Shown piece by piece: positions 1-6,958 of a stretch of 20,094 bases of DNA; position 1 is the first letter of the stretch, and each line of letters starts with the position of its first letter. Where the stretch lies: contig JAGHGS010000004.1 of NCBI GenBank assembly GCA_017888105.1, positions 1 through 20,094 on the forward strand. The letters are read 5' to 3'. The notes under the pieces are model-generated. The model did not search any database. It saw only the letters and a list, made by a program, of their open reading frames with translations, and was not told where the DNA came from. The position numbers and the translations under genes are program-made. Source of the stretch: Bacilli bacterium. Its GTDB lineage: Bacteria; Bacillota_I; Bacilli_A; RF39; UBA660.

Positions 1-60
1 GCTCTAGATCATATTGATGCAGTAATTAAATTAATTAGAGCCTCTGCATCTGATGAATAA
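1..60 (+). CDS. gyrA: DNA gyrase subunit A, end of upstream segment (partial, stops at in-frame TAA)
   Basis: Reading frame 1 from the window edge gives ALDHIDAVIKLIRASASDE and then TAA at 58-60. This matches the tower/coiled-coil region of GyrA, where family members continue without a break (for example DE-EAK-GLM). The same frame resumes immediately after the stop with AKQGLMNKF. The stop therefore interrupts one ancestral gene and is not a natural C-terminus. It is equivalent to a single G-to-T change of a GAA codon. Whether the gene is really split, is a pseudogene, or carries a sequence error cannot be decided here. The 5' part lies outside the window. Confidence 0.75.
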   Translation, partial: ALDHIDAVIKLIRASASDE

Positions 61-75
61 GCCAAACAAGGCTTA

Positions 76-1314
76 ATGAACAAATTCAATTTAAGTGATG
101 TTCAATCTGAAGCAATTCTAGAAATGCGTTTAAGAAGATTAACAGGATTAGAAAGAGATAAAATTGAAGAAGAATTAAACGAATTATTAAAATTAATTGA
201 AGAATTAAGAGGAATTCTTGCTTCAGAAGAAAAAGTTCTAAATATTATTAAAGAAGAATTACTAGAAATTAAAGATAAATATGGCGATAAACGTCGTACA
301 GATATTGATATGACAGCAATAGAGTATATTGAAGATGAATCACTAATTCCAGAAGAAAACGTGCTTATTGCTATGACAAATAAAGGTTATATCAAACGTA
401 CCACTTCTGATACATTTAAAGCTCAAAAACGTGGCGGAATGGGAATTAAAGGTATGACAACAAATGATGAAGACTTTGTTGAACAGATCATCAATATTTC
501 CTCACACGATCACGTATTATTCTTTACTAATAAAGGAAAAGTATATCGGATTAAAGGATATGAAATTCCAGAATTTAACCGTCAATCAAAAGGATTACCA
601 ATAATTAATTTACTACCAATTGAAAAAGATGAAACCATTAGTTCTATTCTAGGAATTTCATCCAAAGAAGAAACTAAATTCCTATTATTTGTAACGAAAA
701 AAGGATTAGTAAAAAAGACATCAATAGAAGAATTTGCAAACATACGTACGTCAGGGAAAATATGTATTAATTTAAAAGAAAATGATGAATTAATTGCAGT
801 AAAACCTACAAATGGTAATCATTATATTTTATTAGGTAGTGAAACGGGACGTATGGTAAAATTTAAAGAAGATAAAATTAGAGTCATGGGTAGAACAGCA
901 AGCGGTGTCAAAGGTATTAATTTAGATGGAAGCAAATGTGTTTGTGCAGAAGTAGTTAATGAAGATGATAAAATATTGTTAGTAACTGAAAAAGGATATG
1001 GAAAAAAGACTTTAGTAAGTGATTTTAGAGAAACAAGTAGAGGTAGTAAAGGCGTAAAAGCTTTAAATATTACTGACAAAAATGGTAATATCGCAGCCGT
1101 AAAAGTAGTTGAAGAAAATAAGGAATTAGTAATCATGACAAATACTGGTACAACGATGCGAATGACTTTAGATCAAATTAATACTTTAGGAAGAGTAACA
1201 CAAGGTGTAAGATTAATTCATTTAAAAGAGAATCAACATGTAAGTACAATTAGTTTAGTAGAGAAAAATGAAAATAACGAAGAAGAAGAAATAGAATCTG
1301 AAACTGCAGAATAA
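76..1314 (+). CDS. gyrA: DNA gyrase subunit A, C-terminal part
   Basis: GyrA is the catalytic and DNA-wrapping subunit of gyrase, which introduces negative supercoils. The segment begins within the coiled-coil (QSEAILEMRLRRLTGLE at about residues 10-26) and runs through the whole C-terminal beta-pinwheel. The GyrA box QKRGGMG lies at about residues 117-123 and separates gyrase from topoisomerase IV ParC. Repeated blade motifs such as KGYIKRT, KGKVYRIKGYEIPE and TASGVKGINL follow, then an acidic Glu-rich tail. As drawn it opens at the first ATG after the in-frame TAA at 58-60. No convincing Shine-Dalgarno sequence precedes that ATG (only caaggctta), so it is probably a continuation of the upstream frame and not a separate gene. 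A strong terminator follows. Family assignment is certain; the start is not. Confidence 0.9.
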   Translation: MNKFNLSDVQSEAILEMRLRRLTGLERDKIEEELNELLKLIEELRGILASEEKVLNIIKEELLEIKDKYGDKRRTDIDMTAIEYIEDESLIPEENVLIAMTNKGYIKRTTSDTFKAQKRGGMGIKGMTTNDEDFVEQIINISSHDHVLFFTNKGKVYRIKGYEIPEFNRQSKGLPIINLLPIEKDETISSILGISSKEETKFLLFVTKKGLVKKTSIEEFANIRTSGKICINLKENDELIAVKPTNGNHYILLGSETGRMVKFKEDKIRVMGRTASGVKGINLDGSKCVCAEVVNEDDKILLVTEKGYGKKTLVSDFRETSRGSKGVKALNITDKNGNIAAVKVVEENKELVIMTNTGTTMRMTLDQINTLGRVTQGVRLIHLKENQHVSTISLVEKNENNEEEEIESETAE

Positions 1315-1328
1315 AAATTAGTAAAATC

Positions 1329-1358
1329 AAACCATTAGAATTTATCTAATGGTTTTTT
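1329..1358 (+). terminator. Rho-independent terminator after gyrA
   Basis: The inverted repeat AAACCATTAGA / TCTAATGGTTT with a 5-nt loop is followed by a run of T residues. It lies 15 bases after the gyrA stop and ends the gyrA transcript before the parS region. Confidence 0.85.
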
Positions 1359-1384
1359 AAATATTTATAGAGCAAAAGAAGAAA

Positions 1385-1393
1385 TGTGGATAA
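1385..1393 (-). promoter_or_regulatory. DnaA box
   Basis: The plus strand reads TGTGGATAA, the reverse complement of the consensus TTATCCACA, with no mismatch. It lies 27 bases before the first parS site. Confidence 0.55.
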
Positions 1394-1420
1394 CTGAAAA
1401 AGATGAGGGAAAAAGCAAAA

Positions 1421-1436
1421 TGTTTCACGTGAAACA
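1421..1436. promoter_or_regulatory. parS: parS site 1 (ParB/Spo0J binding)
   Basis: TGTTTCACGTGAAACA is a perfect 16-bp palindrome identical to the Bacillus-type parS consensus TGTTNCACGTGAAACA. It lies in non-coding DNA after gyrA. Confidence 0.93.
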
Positions 1437-1566
1437 ATAAAATGATGTAATAAATGGATGATTTCTAATAAACCGTGCAATTATTAATGCTAAAAATACT
1501 TGTTCATAATTGAATTAGTGAAAAGTACTAGAATCAATTATAAAATAATTAAAATTTTTAAAGAAA

Positions 1567-1582
1567 GGTTTCACGTGAGACT
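1567..1582. promoter_or_regulatory. parS: parS site 2, degenerate
   Basis: GGTTTCACGTGAGACT matches the consensus at 13 of 16 positions and keeps the central TTTCACGTGA core. It may be a weaker ParB site or a decaying copy. Confidence 0.6.
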
Positions 1583-1645
1583 TTAATAACAAAAAATGTA
1601 AATTACGATATATTGAAAAATAATAAAATATAAACATAATAAAAG

Positions 1646-1654
1646 TTATCCACA
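1646..1654 (+). promoter_or_regulatory. DnaA box
   Basis: TTATCCACA is a perfect consensus DnaA box. It ends one base before parS site 3, so DnaA and ParB would bind side by side. Confidence 0.55.
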
Positions 1655-1655
1655 A

Positions 1656-1671
1656 TGTTTCACGTGAAACA
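1656..1671. promoter_or_regulatory. parS: parS site 3 (ParB/Spo0J binding)
   Basis: TGTTTCACGTGAAACA is a perfect palindromic parS. A consensus DnaA box abuts it on the left. Confidence 0.93.
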
Positions 1672-1833
1672 TATAGATCATTTATTAAGCAAAAAATAAT
1701 TTTAAATATAAAGAAATAATTTTAATATTCAAATGAATAAAAAAATATTACTATTAATATTTTAAAAAGTAATCCACTTTAACTAAAATTATAAAAATAG
1801 AAGATTAACCTACTAATTAGAACTTACTAACAA

Positions 1834-1849
1834 TGTTTCACGTGAAACA
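1834..1849. promoter_or_regulatory. parS: parS site 4 (ParB/Spo0J binding)
   Basis: This is a perfect parS. The palindrome extends three more bases on each side, giving a 22-bp perfect palindrome at 1831-1852. Confidence 0.93.
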
Positions 1850-1905
1850 TTGAAATAAAATATTGAATCGTTATTAGCAAAAAAACAAGTTATGCAAAAA
1901 AATAA

Positions 1906-1921
1906 TGTTCCACGTGAAACA
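1906..1921. promoter_or_regulatory. parS: parS site 5 (ParB/Spo0J binding)
   Basis: TGTTCCACGTGAAACA fits TGTTNCACGTGAAACA exactly with N = C. It lies just upstream of the SRP RNA promoter, so ParB spreading could affect that promoter. Confidence 0.92.
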
Positions 1922-1926
1922 TATGC

Positions 1927-1955
1927 TTGCATTTTAAACTAAAATGTGATAAATT
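1927..1955 (+). promoter_or_regulatory. SigA-type promoter of the SRP RNA
   Basis: The -35 is TTGCAT (1927-1932), the spacer is 17 bases, and the -10 is TAAATT (1950-1955) preceded by an extended TGA. The predicted start at about 1961-1962 coincides with the 5' end of the SRP RNA fold. Confidence 0.6.
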
Positions 1956-1961
1956 ATTTAT

Positions 1962-2037
1962 GTGCAACAAATATATTGTAATCTGGTCAGGACCGGAAGG
2001 TAGCAGCCACATCAATCCCTATTTGTGTGCACTTTTT
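1962..2037 (+). ncRNA. ffs: Small bacterial signal recognition particle RNA (4.5S-like)
   Basis: This RNA binds Ffh and targets membrane and secreted proteins. The diagnostic Ffh-binding helix 8 is present at 1986-2007 (GGTCAGGACCGGAAGGTAGCAGCC read in two parts: GGTCAGGACC and GGAAGGTAGCAGCC). The ends pair: GTGCA (1962-1966) with TGCAC (2028-2032), and ACAAAT (1967-1972) with ATTTGT (2021-2026). A T-run at 2033-2038 terminates it. At about 75 nt it is the short type without an Alu domain, unlike the longer scRNA of Bacillus subtilis. In B. subtilis the SRP RNA gene sits between tadA and dnaX; here it precedes tadA. Confidence 0.93.
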
Positions 2038-2054
2038 TATTGGGTGATAAATAT

Positions 2055-2480
2055 ATGAACGAATATTATTATAAAACATTAATAAAACTAGCTATAAAAG
2101 CTTCAAAAAATAATGAAGTTCCAGTAAGTGCAATAATTGTCAAAAATAATAAGATTATTTCTAAAGGATTTAATAAAAGAGCAAAAAATCATAACGTATT
2201 AGATCATGCCGAAATAATAGCAATAAAAAAAGCTAGTAAAAAATTAAAAGATTGGCGTCTTTTTGATTGTGATCTATATGTAACTTTAAAACCATGTAGC
2301 ATATGTGAAAATATAATTAAACAATCTAGAATAAGAAATGTATTTTTCCTATTAGAAAAACCTTTAAATAAAAAGGAATATTCCAAAACAAAATTCCAAA
2401 AATTGGAAAATAACGACTACGAACATACGTATGATATAATATTAAAGGAATTTTTTGCAAAGAAAAGAAACAAGAAATAG
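2055..2480 (+). CDS. tadA: tRNA-specific adenosine deaminase (TadA-like)
   Basis: TadA converts A34 to inosine in tRNA-Arg(ACG). The 141-residue protein has the CDA-fold zinc site: H51-A-E53 (DHAEIIAI) and P-C81-S-I-C84, with GFN at about 38-40. Family members usually read TLEPCxMC; here it is TLKPCSIC, so the Glu before the Pro-Cys is Lys and the protein is somewhat divergent. The ATG at 2055 is chosen because gggtga at 2042-2047 gives a 7-base spacing; an upstream in-frame start at 2025 would lie inside the SRP RNA. It lies between the SRP RNA and dnaX as in Bacilli. It could be another nucleoside deaminase, but context and length favour TadA. Confidence 0.85.
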   Translation: MNEYYYKTLIKLAIKASKNNEVPVSAIIVKNNKIISKGFNKRAKNHNVLDHAEIIAIKKASKKLKDWRLFDCDLYVTLKPCSICENIIKQSRIRNVFFLLEKPLNKKEYSKTKFQKLENNDYEHTYDIILKEFFAKKRNKK

Positions 2481-2514
2481 TCTTTATATGATATAATTAA
2501 ATGGGGTGGAATTT

Positions 2515-4149
2515 ATGGATTATAAAGTACTATACCGTAAATATAGACCAGATAATTTTTCAAGTATAATCGGTCAAGACTATATGGTATCAATTCTAAA
2601 AAATGCAATCAAAAATGACAAAATATCACATGCTTATATTTTTTCAGGCCCAAGAGGAACAGGAAAGACAAGTACTGCGAAAGTTTTTGCTAAAGCAATT
2701 AATTGTCTGAATCCAACCGATGATGGTCCATGTAATAATTGTGAAAGTTGTATTCACTTTAAAGAGAATGCGGATATTATTGAAATTGATGCTGCTTCAA
2801 ATAATGGAGTTGATGAAATAAGAGAAATTATTAATAATATTAAATTAGCTCCAGCCTATTCGAAATATAAAGTTTATATAATTGATGAAGTCCATATGTT
2901 GAGTACGAGTGCTTTTAATGCTTTATTATTAACATTAGAAGAGCCACCAAAACATGTAGTATTTATCTTAGCAACAACCAATATAGAAGCAGTACCTATT
3001 ACCATCTTATCTCGTTGTCAACGTTTTGATTTTCATAAAATTTCAATAAATGATATTATGAAACGATTAAATTTTGTTATTGAAAATGAAAAAATAGATA
3101 TAGATAGTGATGCTTTAGAGGAAATGGCATATATTTCAGATGGTGGGATGCGTGACGCTTTAAGTATCTTAGATCAATTGTCAAGTACATCAGAAAAAAT
3201 AACAATTAATGACGTTATAGAACACTTTGGATCGGTTTCTAAAAAACAAGTAGATGATTTATATAATTTGATATTAGAAAATAATGTGGATAACTTTGAT
3301 AATATAATGAAAAAATTCAAAGAATGTGCAATTGATTATAAAGTATTAATTAAAAAGCTACTTGAAAAAATAGAATTAGAAGCCCTTAAAAGCAAAAAAG
3401 AGAGAGATTATCAAGGTTTGACTTATCAAGACTTAAAAGAAATGGCATTTGAACTAGCGGATATATCAAATTATATTAATGTAAGTATTGATCCATATTT
3501 ATTAATAGAAATAACTTTATTAAAATATTTTAATAAGGAAACCAATTTTACATCAAGAACCAATCAAAATATTTCCCGGGAAATAAATGAACAAGAAAAT
3601 GAAATTAAGGAAACACCAAAAAACGTTGTTAATAAAAATAAAGAAGATACAACTAAAATTATTTCCCAGGAAATAATCTCTGCAAAAAATAGTTATGAAG
3701 AATTAATAAAAATACGTGTTAATAACTGCTTTGTTAATGCAAAAAAAGAATATTTGCAAAAAGTAAAAGATATGTGGCAAAATTTATTGAAAAAGATCGA
3801 AGATAAAAGCTTACTTAATTTATTGATTGATTGTAATGTAGTTACAGCAAGCGACCAAATTGCAGTGCTAACTAACGTAGTCGACGGAACAACCAATTTA
3901 ATAAATAGTAGATTAAATGATATTGAAACATTATTTAATAAAGAATATAATAACCTATATAAATTTATTGCTTTGACAGAAAATGAATGGAATAAGGAAA
4001 AGCAAGTTTATATTAATAATTTAAAAAACAAGCAAGTATATCATTATATAGAAGAACCAAAAAGTGAAGAAGTTGTTACAAATAATATTGATAATATTGA
4101 AAAAATCGCTTATGATATATTTGATAAAGAAAAAATAGAAATCGAATAA
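2515..4149 (+). CDS. dnaX: DNA polymerase III subunit gamma/tau
   Basis: DnaX is the ATPase of the clamp loader that places the beta clamp on DNA. The 544-residue protein starts MDYKVLYRKYRP, the usual DnaX opening. It shows Walker A GPRGTGKT (45-52), a four-Cys zinc module (C64, C73, C76, C79), Walker B DEVHM (124-128), sensor ATTN (153-156) and the SRC arginine-finger motif (166-168). The C-terminal half is a charged linker and tau-like region. The start is ATG 2515 with ggggtgg five bases upstream; a GTG at 2506 is in frame but lies within that ribosome site. Two Noc-type palindromes lie in the linker coding region (3571-3584 and 3658-3677). ybaB and recR follow directly, as in Bacillus. 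Confidence 0.97.
   Translation: MDYKVLYRKYRPDNFSSIIGQDYMVSILKNAIKNDKISHAYIFSGPRGTGKTSTAKVFAKAINCLNPTDDGPCNNCESCIHFKENADIIEIDAASNNGVDEIREIINNIKLAPAYSKYKVYIIDEVHMLSTSAFNALLLTLEEPPKHVVFILATTNIEAVPITILSRCQRFDFHKISINDIMKRLNFVIENEKIDIDSDALEEMAYISDGGMRDALSILDQLSSTSEKITINDVIEHFGSVSKKQVDDLYNLILENNVDNFDNIMKKFKECAIDYKVLIKKLLEKIELEALKSKKERDYQGLTYQDLKEMAFELADISNYINVSIDPYLLIEITLLKYFNKETNFTSRTNQNISREINEQENEIKETPKNVVNKNKEDTTKIISQEIISAKNSYEELIKIRVNNCFVNAKKEYLQKVKDMWQNLLKKIEDKSLLNLLIDCNVVTASDQIAVLTNVVDGTTNLINSRLNDIETLFNKEYNNLYKFIALTENEWNKEKQVYINNLKNKQVYHYIEEPKSEEVVTNNIDNIEKIAYDIFDKEKIEIE
3571..3584. promoter_or_regulatory. Noc-binding-site-like palindrome 1 (in dnaX)
   Basis: ATTTCCCGGGAAAT is a perfect 14-bp palindrome identical to the published B. 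subtilis Noc binding sequence. It is read as I-S-R-E-I in the dnaX frame, within the variable linker. Confidence 0.8.
3658..3677. promoter_or_regulatory. Noc-binding-site-like palindrome 2, one mismatch (in dnaX)
   Basis: ATTATTTCCCAGGAAATAAT equals the repeated 20-mer ATTATTTCCCGGGAAATAAT except for one central base. It lies 74 bases after copy 1. Confidence 0.65.
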
Positions 4150-4165
4150 GAAAGAAGGAATAAAT

Positions 4166-4465
4166 ATGAATATTCAAAGTTTAATGGCACAAGCTCAAAA
4201 AATGCAAAAAGAAATAAGTAAGAAGAAAGAAGAAATTGATAACTCTACTTTTGAAGGAACATCAGAATGGGTAAAAGTTGAAATAAATGGTAAAAAAGAA
4301 CTACAAAAAATAACAATTACATACGAAGGAACAATAGAATCTGATGATAGAGAAATGTTAGAAGATATGATTAAAATAGCAATGAATGATGCAACCACAA
4401 AAGTTGATACCGAAATTGAAAATAAAATGGGTGCTTATGGCTCATCATTAAATGGATTATTTTAA
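4166..4465 (+). CDS. ybaB: YbaB/EbfC family nucleoid-associated protein
   Basis: This is a 99-residue protein with the family pattern: an N-terminal Gln/Met/Lys-rich helix (MAQAQKMQKEISKKKEEI), a central beta region (EGTSEWVKVEINGKKELQKITI) and a C-terminal D-EMLEDMIKIAMNDA helix. Family members are small dimeric DNA-binding proteins found between dnaX and recR, exactly this position. The ATG at 4166 has agaaggaa five bases upstream. Its TAA overlaps the recR ATG by one base (TAATG at 4463-4467), so recR is probably translationally coupled. Family membership is clear; the physiological role is poorly defined. Confidence 0.95.
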   Translation: MNIQSLMAQAQKMQKEISKKKEEIDNSTFEGTSEWVKVEINGKKELQKITITYEGTIESDDREMLEDMIKIAMNDATTKVDTEIENKMGAYGSSLNGLF

Positions 4466-5070
4466 TGAATTATCCAGTAGATTTAGAAAAATTAATTAAC
4501 TATTATCAGAAATTGCCAGGAATTGGCGAAAAAAGTGCTGAACGCCTAGCTATTGCAACATTAGAATTTAGTGAAGAAGAAGCAGATGAATTTAGTAAAG
4601 CGATCATAAATGCGAAAAAAAATTTAACCAGATGTTCGATCTGTGGTCATTTAACAGATAGTGAGATATGTAATATTTGTAGTGATGATGCAAGAAATAA
4701 AAATATAATTTGCGTAATTGAAGATTATAAAAGCATCTTTTCATTTGAAAAAACAGGTACTTTCATGGGAACCTATCATGTATTAAACGGCTTAATTTCT
4801 CCGATGGAAGATATTGGACCAGAAGACATTAATATTGCAAGTCTATTATCAAGAGTAGAAAAATTAGATAATCCAGAGTTAATCCTTGCGTTAAAGCCGA
4901 CCGTAGAAGGAGAAGCAACAACTATGTATATTAAAAAGATCTTAGAAAATAAAAATGTAACAATATCTAGATTATCATATGGTATTCCAATTGGTGCTGA
5001 GATTGATTATTTAGATAATGTTACTTTAGAAAAAGCTTTGGAGGATCGAAAGAAAATTTCAGAATATTAA
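4465..5070 (+). CDS. recR: Recombination mediator protein RecR
   Basis: RecR acts with RecF and RecO to load RecA on gapped DNA. The 201-residue length is typical. Visible elements are an N-terminal helix-hairpin-helix (LPGIGEKSAERLA, about 17-29), the zinc finger C57-x2-C60 ... C69-x2-C72, and a Toprim domain beginning ICVIEDYKSI (82-91) with YHVLNGLISP following. It starts inside the ybaB stop. The last bases (GAATATT over the stop) form part of a possible SigE promoter for the following bofA-like gene. Confidence 0.97.
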   Translation: MNYPVDLEKLINYYQKLPGIGEKSAERLAIATLEFSEEEADEFSKAIINAKKNLTRCSICGHLTDSEICNICSDDARNKNIICVIEDYKSIFSFEKTGTFMGTYHVLNGLISPMEDIGPEDINIASLLSRVEKLDNPELILALKPTVEGEATTMYIKKILENKNVTISRLSYGIPIGAEIDYLDNVTLEKALEDRKKISEY

Positions 5071-5089
5071 AAGCAAAAAATCATATAAT
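5062..5089 (+). promoter_or_regulatory. Possible sporulation SigE promoter of the bofA-like gene
   Basis: GAATATT (5062-5068) fits the SigE -35 pattern KMATATT. CATATAAT (5082-5089) is one base from the -10 pattern CATACANT. The spacer is 13 bases where 14-15 is usual. B. subtilis bofA is SigE-dependent, which supports the reading, but the region is AT-rich and chance matches are possible. Confidence 0.4.
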
Positions 5090-5104
5090 TTACTGTGATA
5101 AAAT

Positions 5105-5290
5105 ATGAAAAAAACAATATTAAAAATTCTCAGTAAATTATGTTTTGCTTTTGTAATGTTATATGGATTGAATTTAATTTTATCTGGAGTAAATATATTT
5201 ATACCAATAAATTTATTTACAATTTTTTTAGTAACACTTTTAGGTTCTCCGGGAATTCTTGGTTTAGTTGCTGTTTATTTGTTAATATAA
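5105..5290 (+). CDS. bofA: BofA-like pro-sigmaK processing inhibitor family protein
   Basis: This 61-residue hydrophobic protein has two membrane segments (about residues 8-30 and 36-60). Between and after them is the BofA pattern P-I-N-L-F-T-I-F followed by L-L-G-S-P-G-I-L-G-L. In B. subtilis BofA anchors the complex that restrains the SpoIVFB protease until pro-sigmaK is due for cleavage. It follows recR, the same place as in B. subtilis. No real Shine-Dalgarno precedes the ATG, so expression may be low or the mRNA nearly leaderless. Assignment rests on motif and synteny in a short protein. Confidence 0.8.
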   Translation: MKKTILKILSKLCFAFVMLYGLNLILSGVNIFIPINLFTIFLVTLLGSPGILGLVAVYLLI

Positions 5291-5304
5291 GGATGTGGTA
5301 TTTG

Positions 5305-6165
5305 GTGGTAAATAATAATCTATTAGAAATTTATAAAAAATATCGTGAGGGAAGATTAGCTCACGCTTATTTAATTGAAACAAATAATATCTCAAAGTGT
5401 ATGAAAGACTTAAAAGAATTAGTCAAAGCACTAAACTGTCCTTCAGAATTTAATGAAAATTGTAATAATTGTAATTTATGTAATTTAATAGAAAAAAATA
5501 ATTTACCTAGCTTAATTACAATCGAACCAGATGGGACAAGTATTAAAAAATCCCAAATAGAAGATTTAAAAATATCCTTTGAAACAAAACCAATCTATAG
5601 TAAATATAATATTTATATTATAAAAAATGCTGAAAAACTAAATGCAAGTAGTGCAAATGCTATGCTCAAATTTGTTGAAGAACCAACCGATGGTATTTTA
5701 GGATTTTTTATTACAACCAATAAAGATGTTATGATTCCAACCATAAAAAGCAGGTGTCAATCATTAGTAATTGATTATGAAAGCAATAATTTATTAGAAA
5801 AATTAAATATTTCGAAAGAAGAATTTGATGATTATGTAATAGATATTCGAAATTATTTAAATCAAATATTTGTAAATGATATAATAAATCATAAAATGCA
5901 AATTTTAACCAAATATTCAGAAAGAAAGCAAATAGAAATAATGTTTAAATTAATTTTTGAAATCTATTACAACCATTTTCTGAAAATAAGTAAAAAGAAT
6001 TATGCCAAAGAACTAACCGATATCATTAACATTAAGGATAATGAAAAAGAAATTATTAGAAAATTAAACATAATCACCAAATTTTTACAAGATTTGAGTT
6101 ATAATGTAAATATAGAATTATTATTAGATAAATTTGTCATAGAAATGAGGAAAAATGATGGATAA
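5305..6165 (+). CDS. holB: DNA polymerase III subunit delta prime
   Basis: HolB is the non-ATPase wrench subunit of the clamp loader. It has clamp-loader AAA+ features: LAHAYLIE at the N-terminus, a four-Cys zinc module (C45, C53, C56, C59), NASSANAMLKFVEEP and the SRC motif in TIKSRCQ. As usual for delta prime, the Walker A motif is degenerate. The frame is open back to 5140 through the bofA-like gene, but that part is a shadow. GTG 5305 is preferred because AGGATGTG at 5290-5297 (close to AGGAGGTG) gives a 7-base spacing; TTG 5302 and ATG 5293 are alternatives. The 286 residues are slightly short for the family. Its 3' end overlaps ricT. Confidence 0.92.
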   Translation: MVNNNLLEIYKKYREGRLAHAYLIETNNISKCMKDLKELVKALNCPSEFNENCNNCNLCNLIEKNNLPSLITIEPDGTSIKKSQIEDLKISFETKPIYSKYNIYIIKNAEKLNASSANAMLKFVEEPTDGILGFFITTNKDVMIPTIKSRCQSLVIDYESNNLLEKLNISKEEFDDYVIDIRNYLNQIFVNDIINHKMQILTKYSERKQIEIMFKLIFEIYYNHFLKISKKNYAKELTDIINIKDNEKEIIRKLNIITKFLQDLSYNVNIELLLDKFVIEMRKNDG

Positions 6166-6958
6166 ATATTATATATATGGGGTTAATTTTAAGGATAATG
6201 GAAAAATATATAATTTTAAAAGTAAAATTCGTTGTCCAATTAACGTTACTGTTATAACAGAGACCGAAAAAGGTTTACAATTTGGTAAAGTGGTAAGTTT
6301 AATAAATAAAGAAAATATTAAAAACATGGATGAATTAAAAGATATAATTCGTATTTCTACAAAAAAAGATTACGAGGATTATCTAAAAAATTTACGAGAT
6401 GCCGATCAAGCTTTGAAGCAATGCCGAGAAATTGTCAAAGAATTAAATTTAGATATGAAAATGATTAATGCAAGTTTTACTTTCGATAGAAAACAACTAA
6501 TATTTAATTTCCTAGCGGATGAACGAATCGATTTTCGAGAACTTGCCAGAAAACTTGCGAATATCTATCGAACCAGAATTGAATTACGTCAAATTGGTGC
6601 TAGGGATAAAGCGAGGGAAGTTGGTGGAGTAGGTATCTGTGGTGAAAAAATTTGTTGTGCAAACTTTTTAAATCATATTGATTCCGTATCGATGAACATG
6701 GCCAAAAATCAAGGCTTAGCTTTAAATCCATCTAAAATAAATGGTTTATGCGGCAGATTATTATGCTGCTTAACCTATGAAGATGAAGAATATTTACGTT
6801 GTAGTAATGGATTACCTAATATAGGAGAAACAGTTACTACCGAAATGGGAGTGGGACAAGTTGTAAATGTTGATACATTAAATCGCTCCTATAAAGTGTT
6901 AGTAAATAATGAAAAAGTGGAAATTTCTCTAGGTGATCAAGATGGAAGTTTTGAATGA
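6158..6958 (+). CDS. ricT: RicT/YaaT, PSP1-domain iron-sulfur protein
   Basis: RicT forms the Y-complex with RicA and RicF, which in B. subtilis promotes RNase Y-dependent mRNA maturation and is needed for sporulation, competence and biofilm formation. The 266-residue protein has the PSP1 domain with conserved cysteines GICGEKICC (C161, C166, C167) and LCGRLLCC (C198, C203, C204), the cluster-binding residues. ATG 6158 is chosen for its 7-base spacing to GAGG at 6147-6150; ATG 6155 is equally in frame. It overlaps the holB end and the trmN6 start. In B. subtilis yaaT likewise follows holB. Confidence 0.94.
   Translation: MDKYYIYGVNFKDNGKIYNFKSKIRCPINVTVITETEKGLQFGKVVSLINKENIKNMDELKDIIRISTKKDYEDYLKNLRDADQALKQCREIVKELNLDMKMINASFTFDRKQLIFNFLADERIDFRELARKLANIYRTRIELRQIGARDKAREVGGVGICGEKICCANFLNHIDSVSMNMAKNQGLALNPSKINGLCGRLLCCLTYEDEEYLRCSNGLPNIGETVTTEMGVGQVVNVDTLNRSYKVLVNNEKVEISLGDQDGSFE

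Larger units (their letters stand above)
1315..1960. other. Gene-free parS/DnaA-box locus (putative segregation or origin-type region)
   Basis: This is about 640 bases without a credible ORF and is strongly AT-rich. It contains the gyrA terminator, five sites related to the ParB/Spo0J site parS, two perfect DnaA boxes (1385-1393 minus, 1646-1654 plus) and two one-mismatch DnaA boxes (1501-1509 minus, TTATGAACA; 1890-1898 plus, TTATGCAAA). In Firmicutes gyrA lies near the origin, so a ParB loading locus is expected in this neighbourhood. The DnaA boxes raise the possibility of an origin element, but the usual oriC beside dnaA is not in the window and no unwinding element can be proved by eye. 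Confidence 0.75.

Noticed and set aside
58..60. Stop-codon reassignment as explanation of the gyrA TAA
   Set aside because: TAA terminates most genes in the window at their family-expected ends, and TGA and TAG are also used as stops.
822..1136. Minus-strand ORF of 104 codons inside gyrA, and similar reverse ORFs in tadA, dnaX, ybaB, trmN6, pth, metG and murA
   Set aside because: Each is antisense to a gene with clear family motifs, has no ribosome site and encodes Ser/Leu/Phe-rich low-information protein typical of complement reading of AT-rich genes.
1802..1814. AGATTAACCTACT shared exactly with the flank of cassette 2 (12978-12990)
   Set aside because: It is a 13-base match in AT-rich DNA with no further homology; expected by chance in a 20-kb window.
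2492..2497. Perfect TATAAT with extended TG upstream of dnaX
   Set aside because: The start would fall at about 2504 inside the ribosome site of dnaX, and no -35 element lies at proper distance. Probably chance in AT-rich DNA.
5140..5304. Upstream extension of holB
   Set aside because: The segment overlaps the bofA-like gene and encodes Cys/Phe/Asn-rich nonsense; delta prime homology begins only at LLEIYKKY after GTG 5305.
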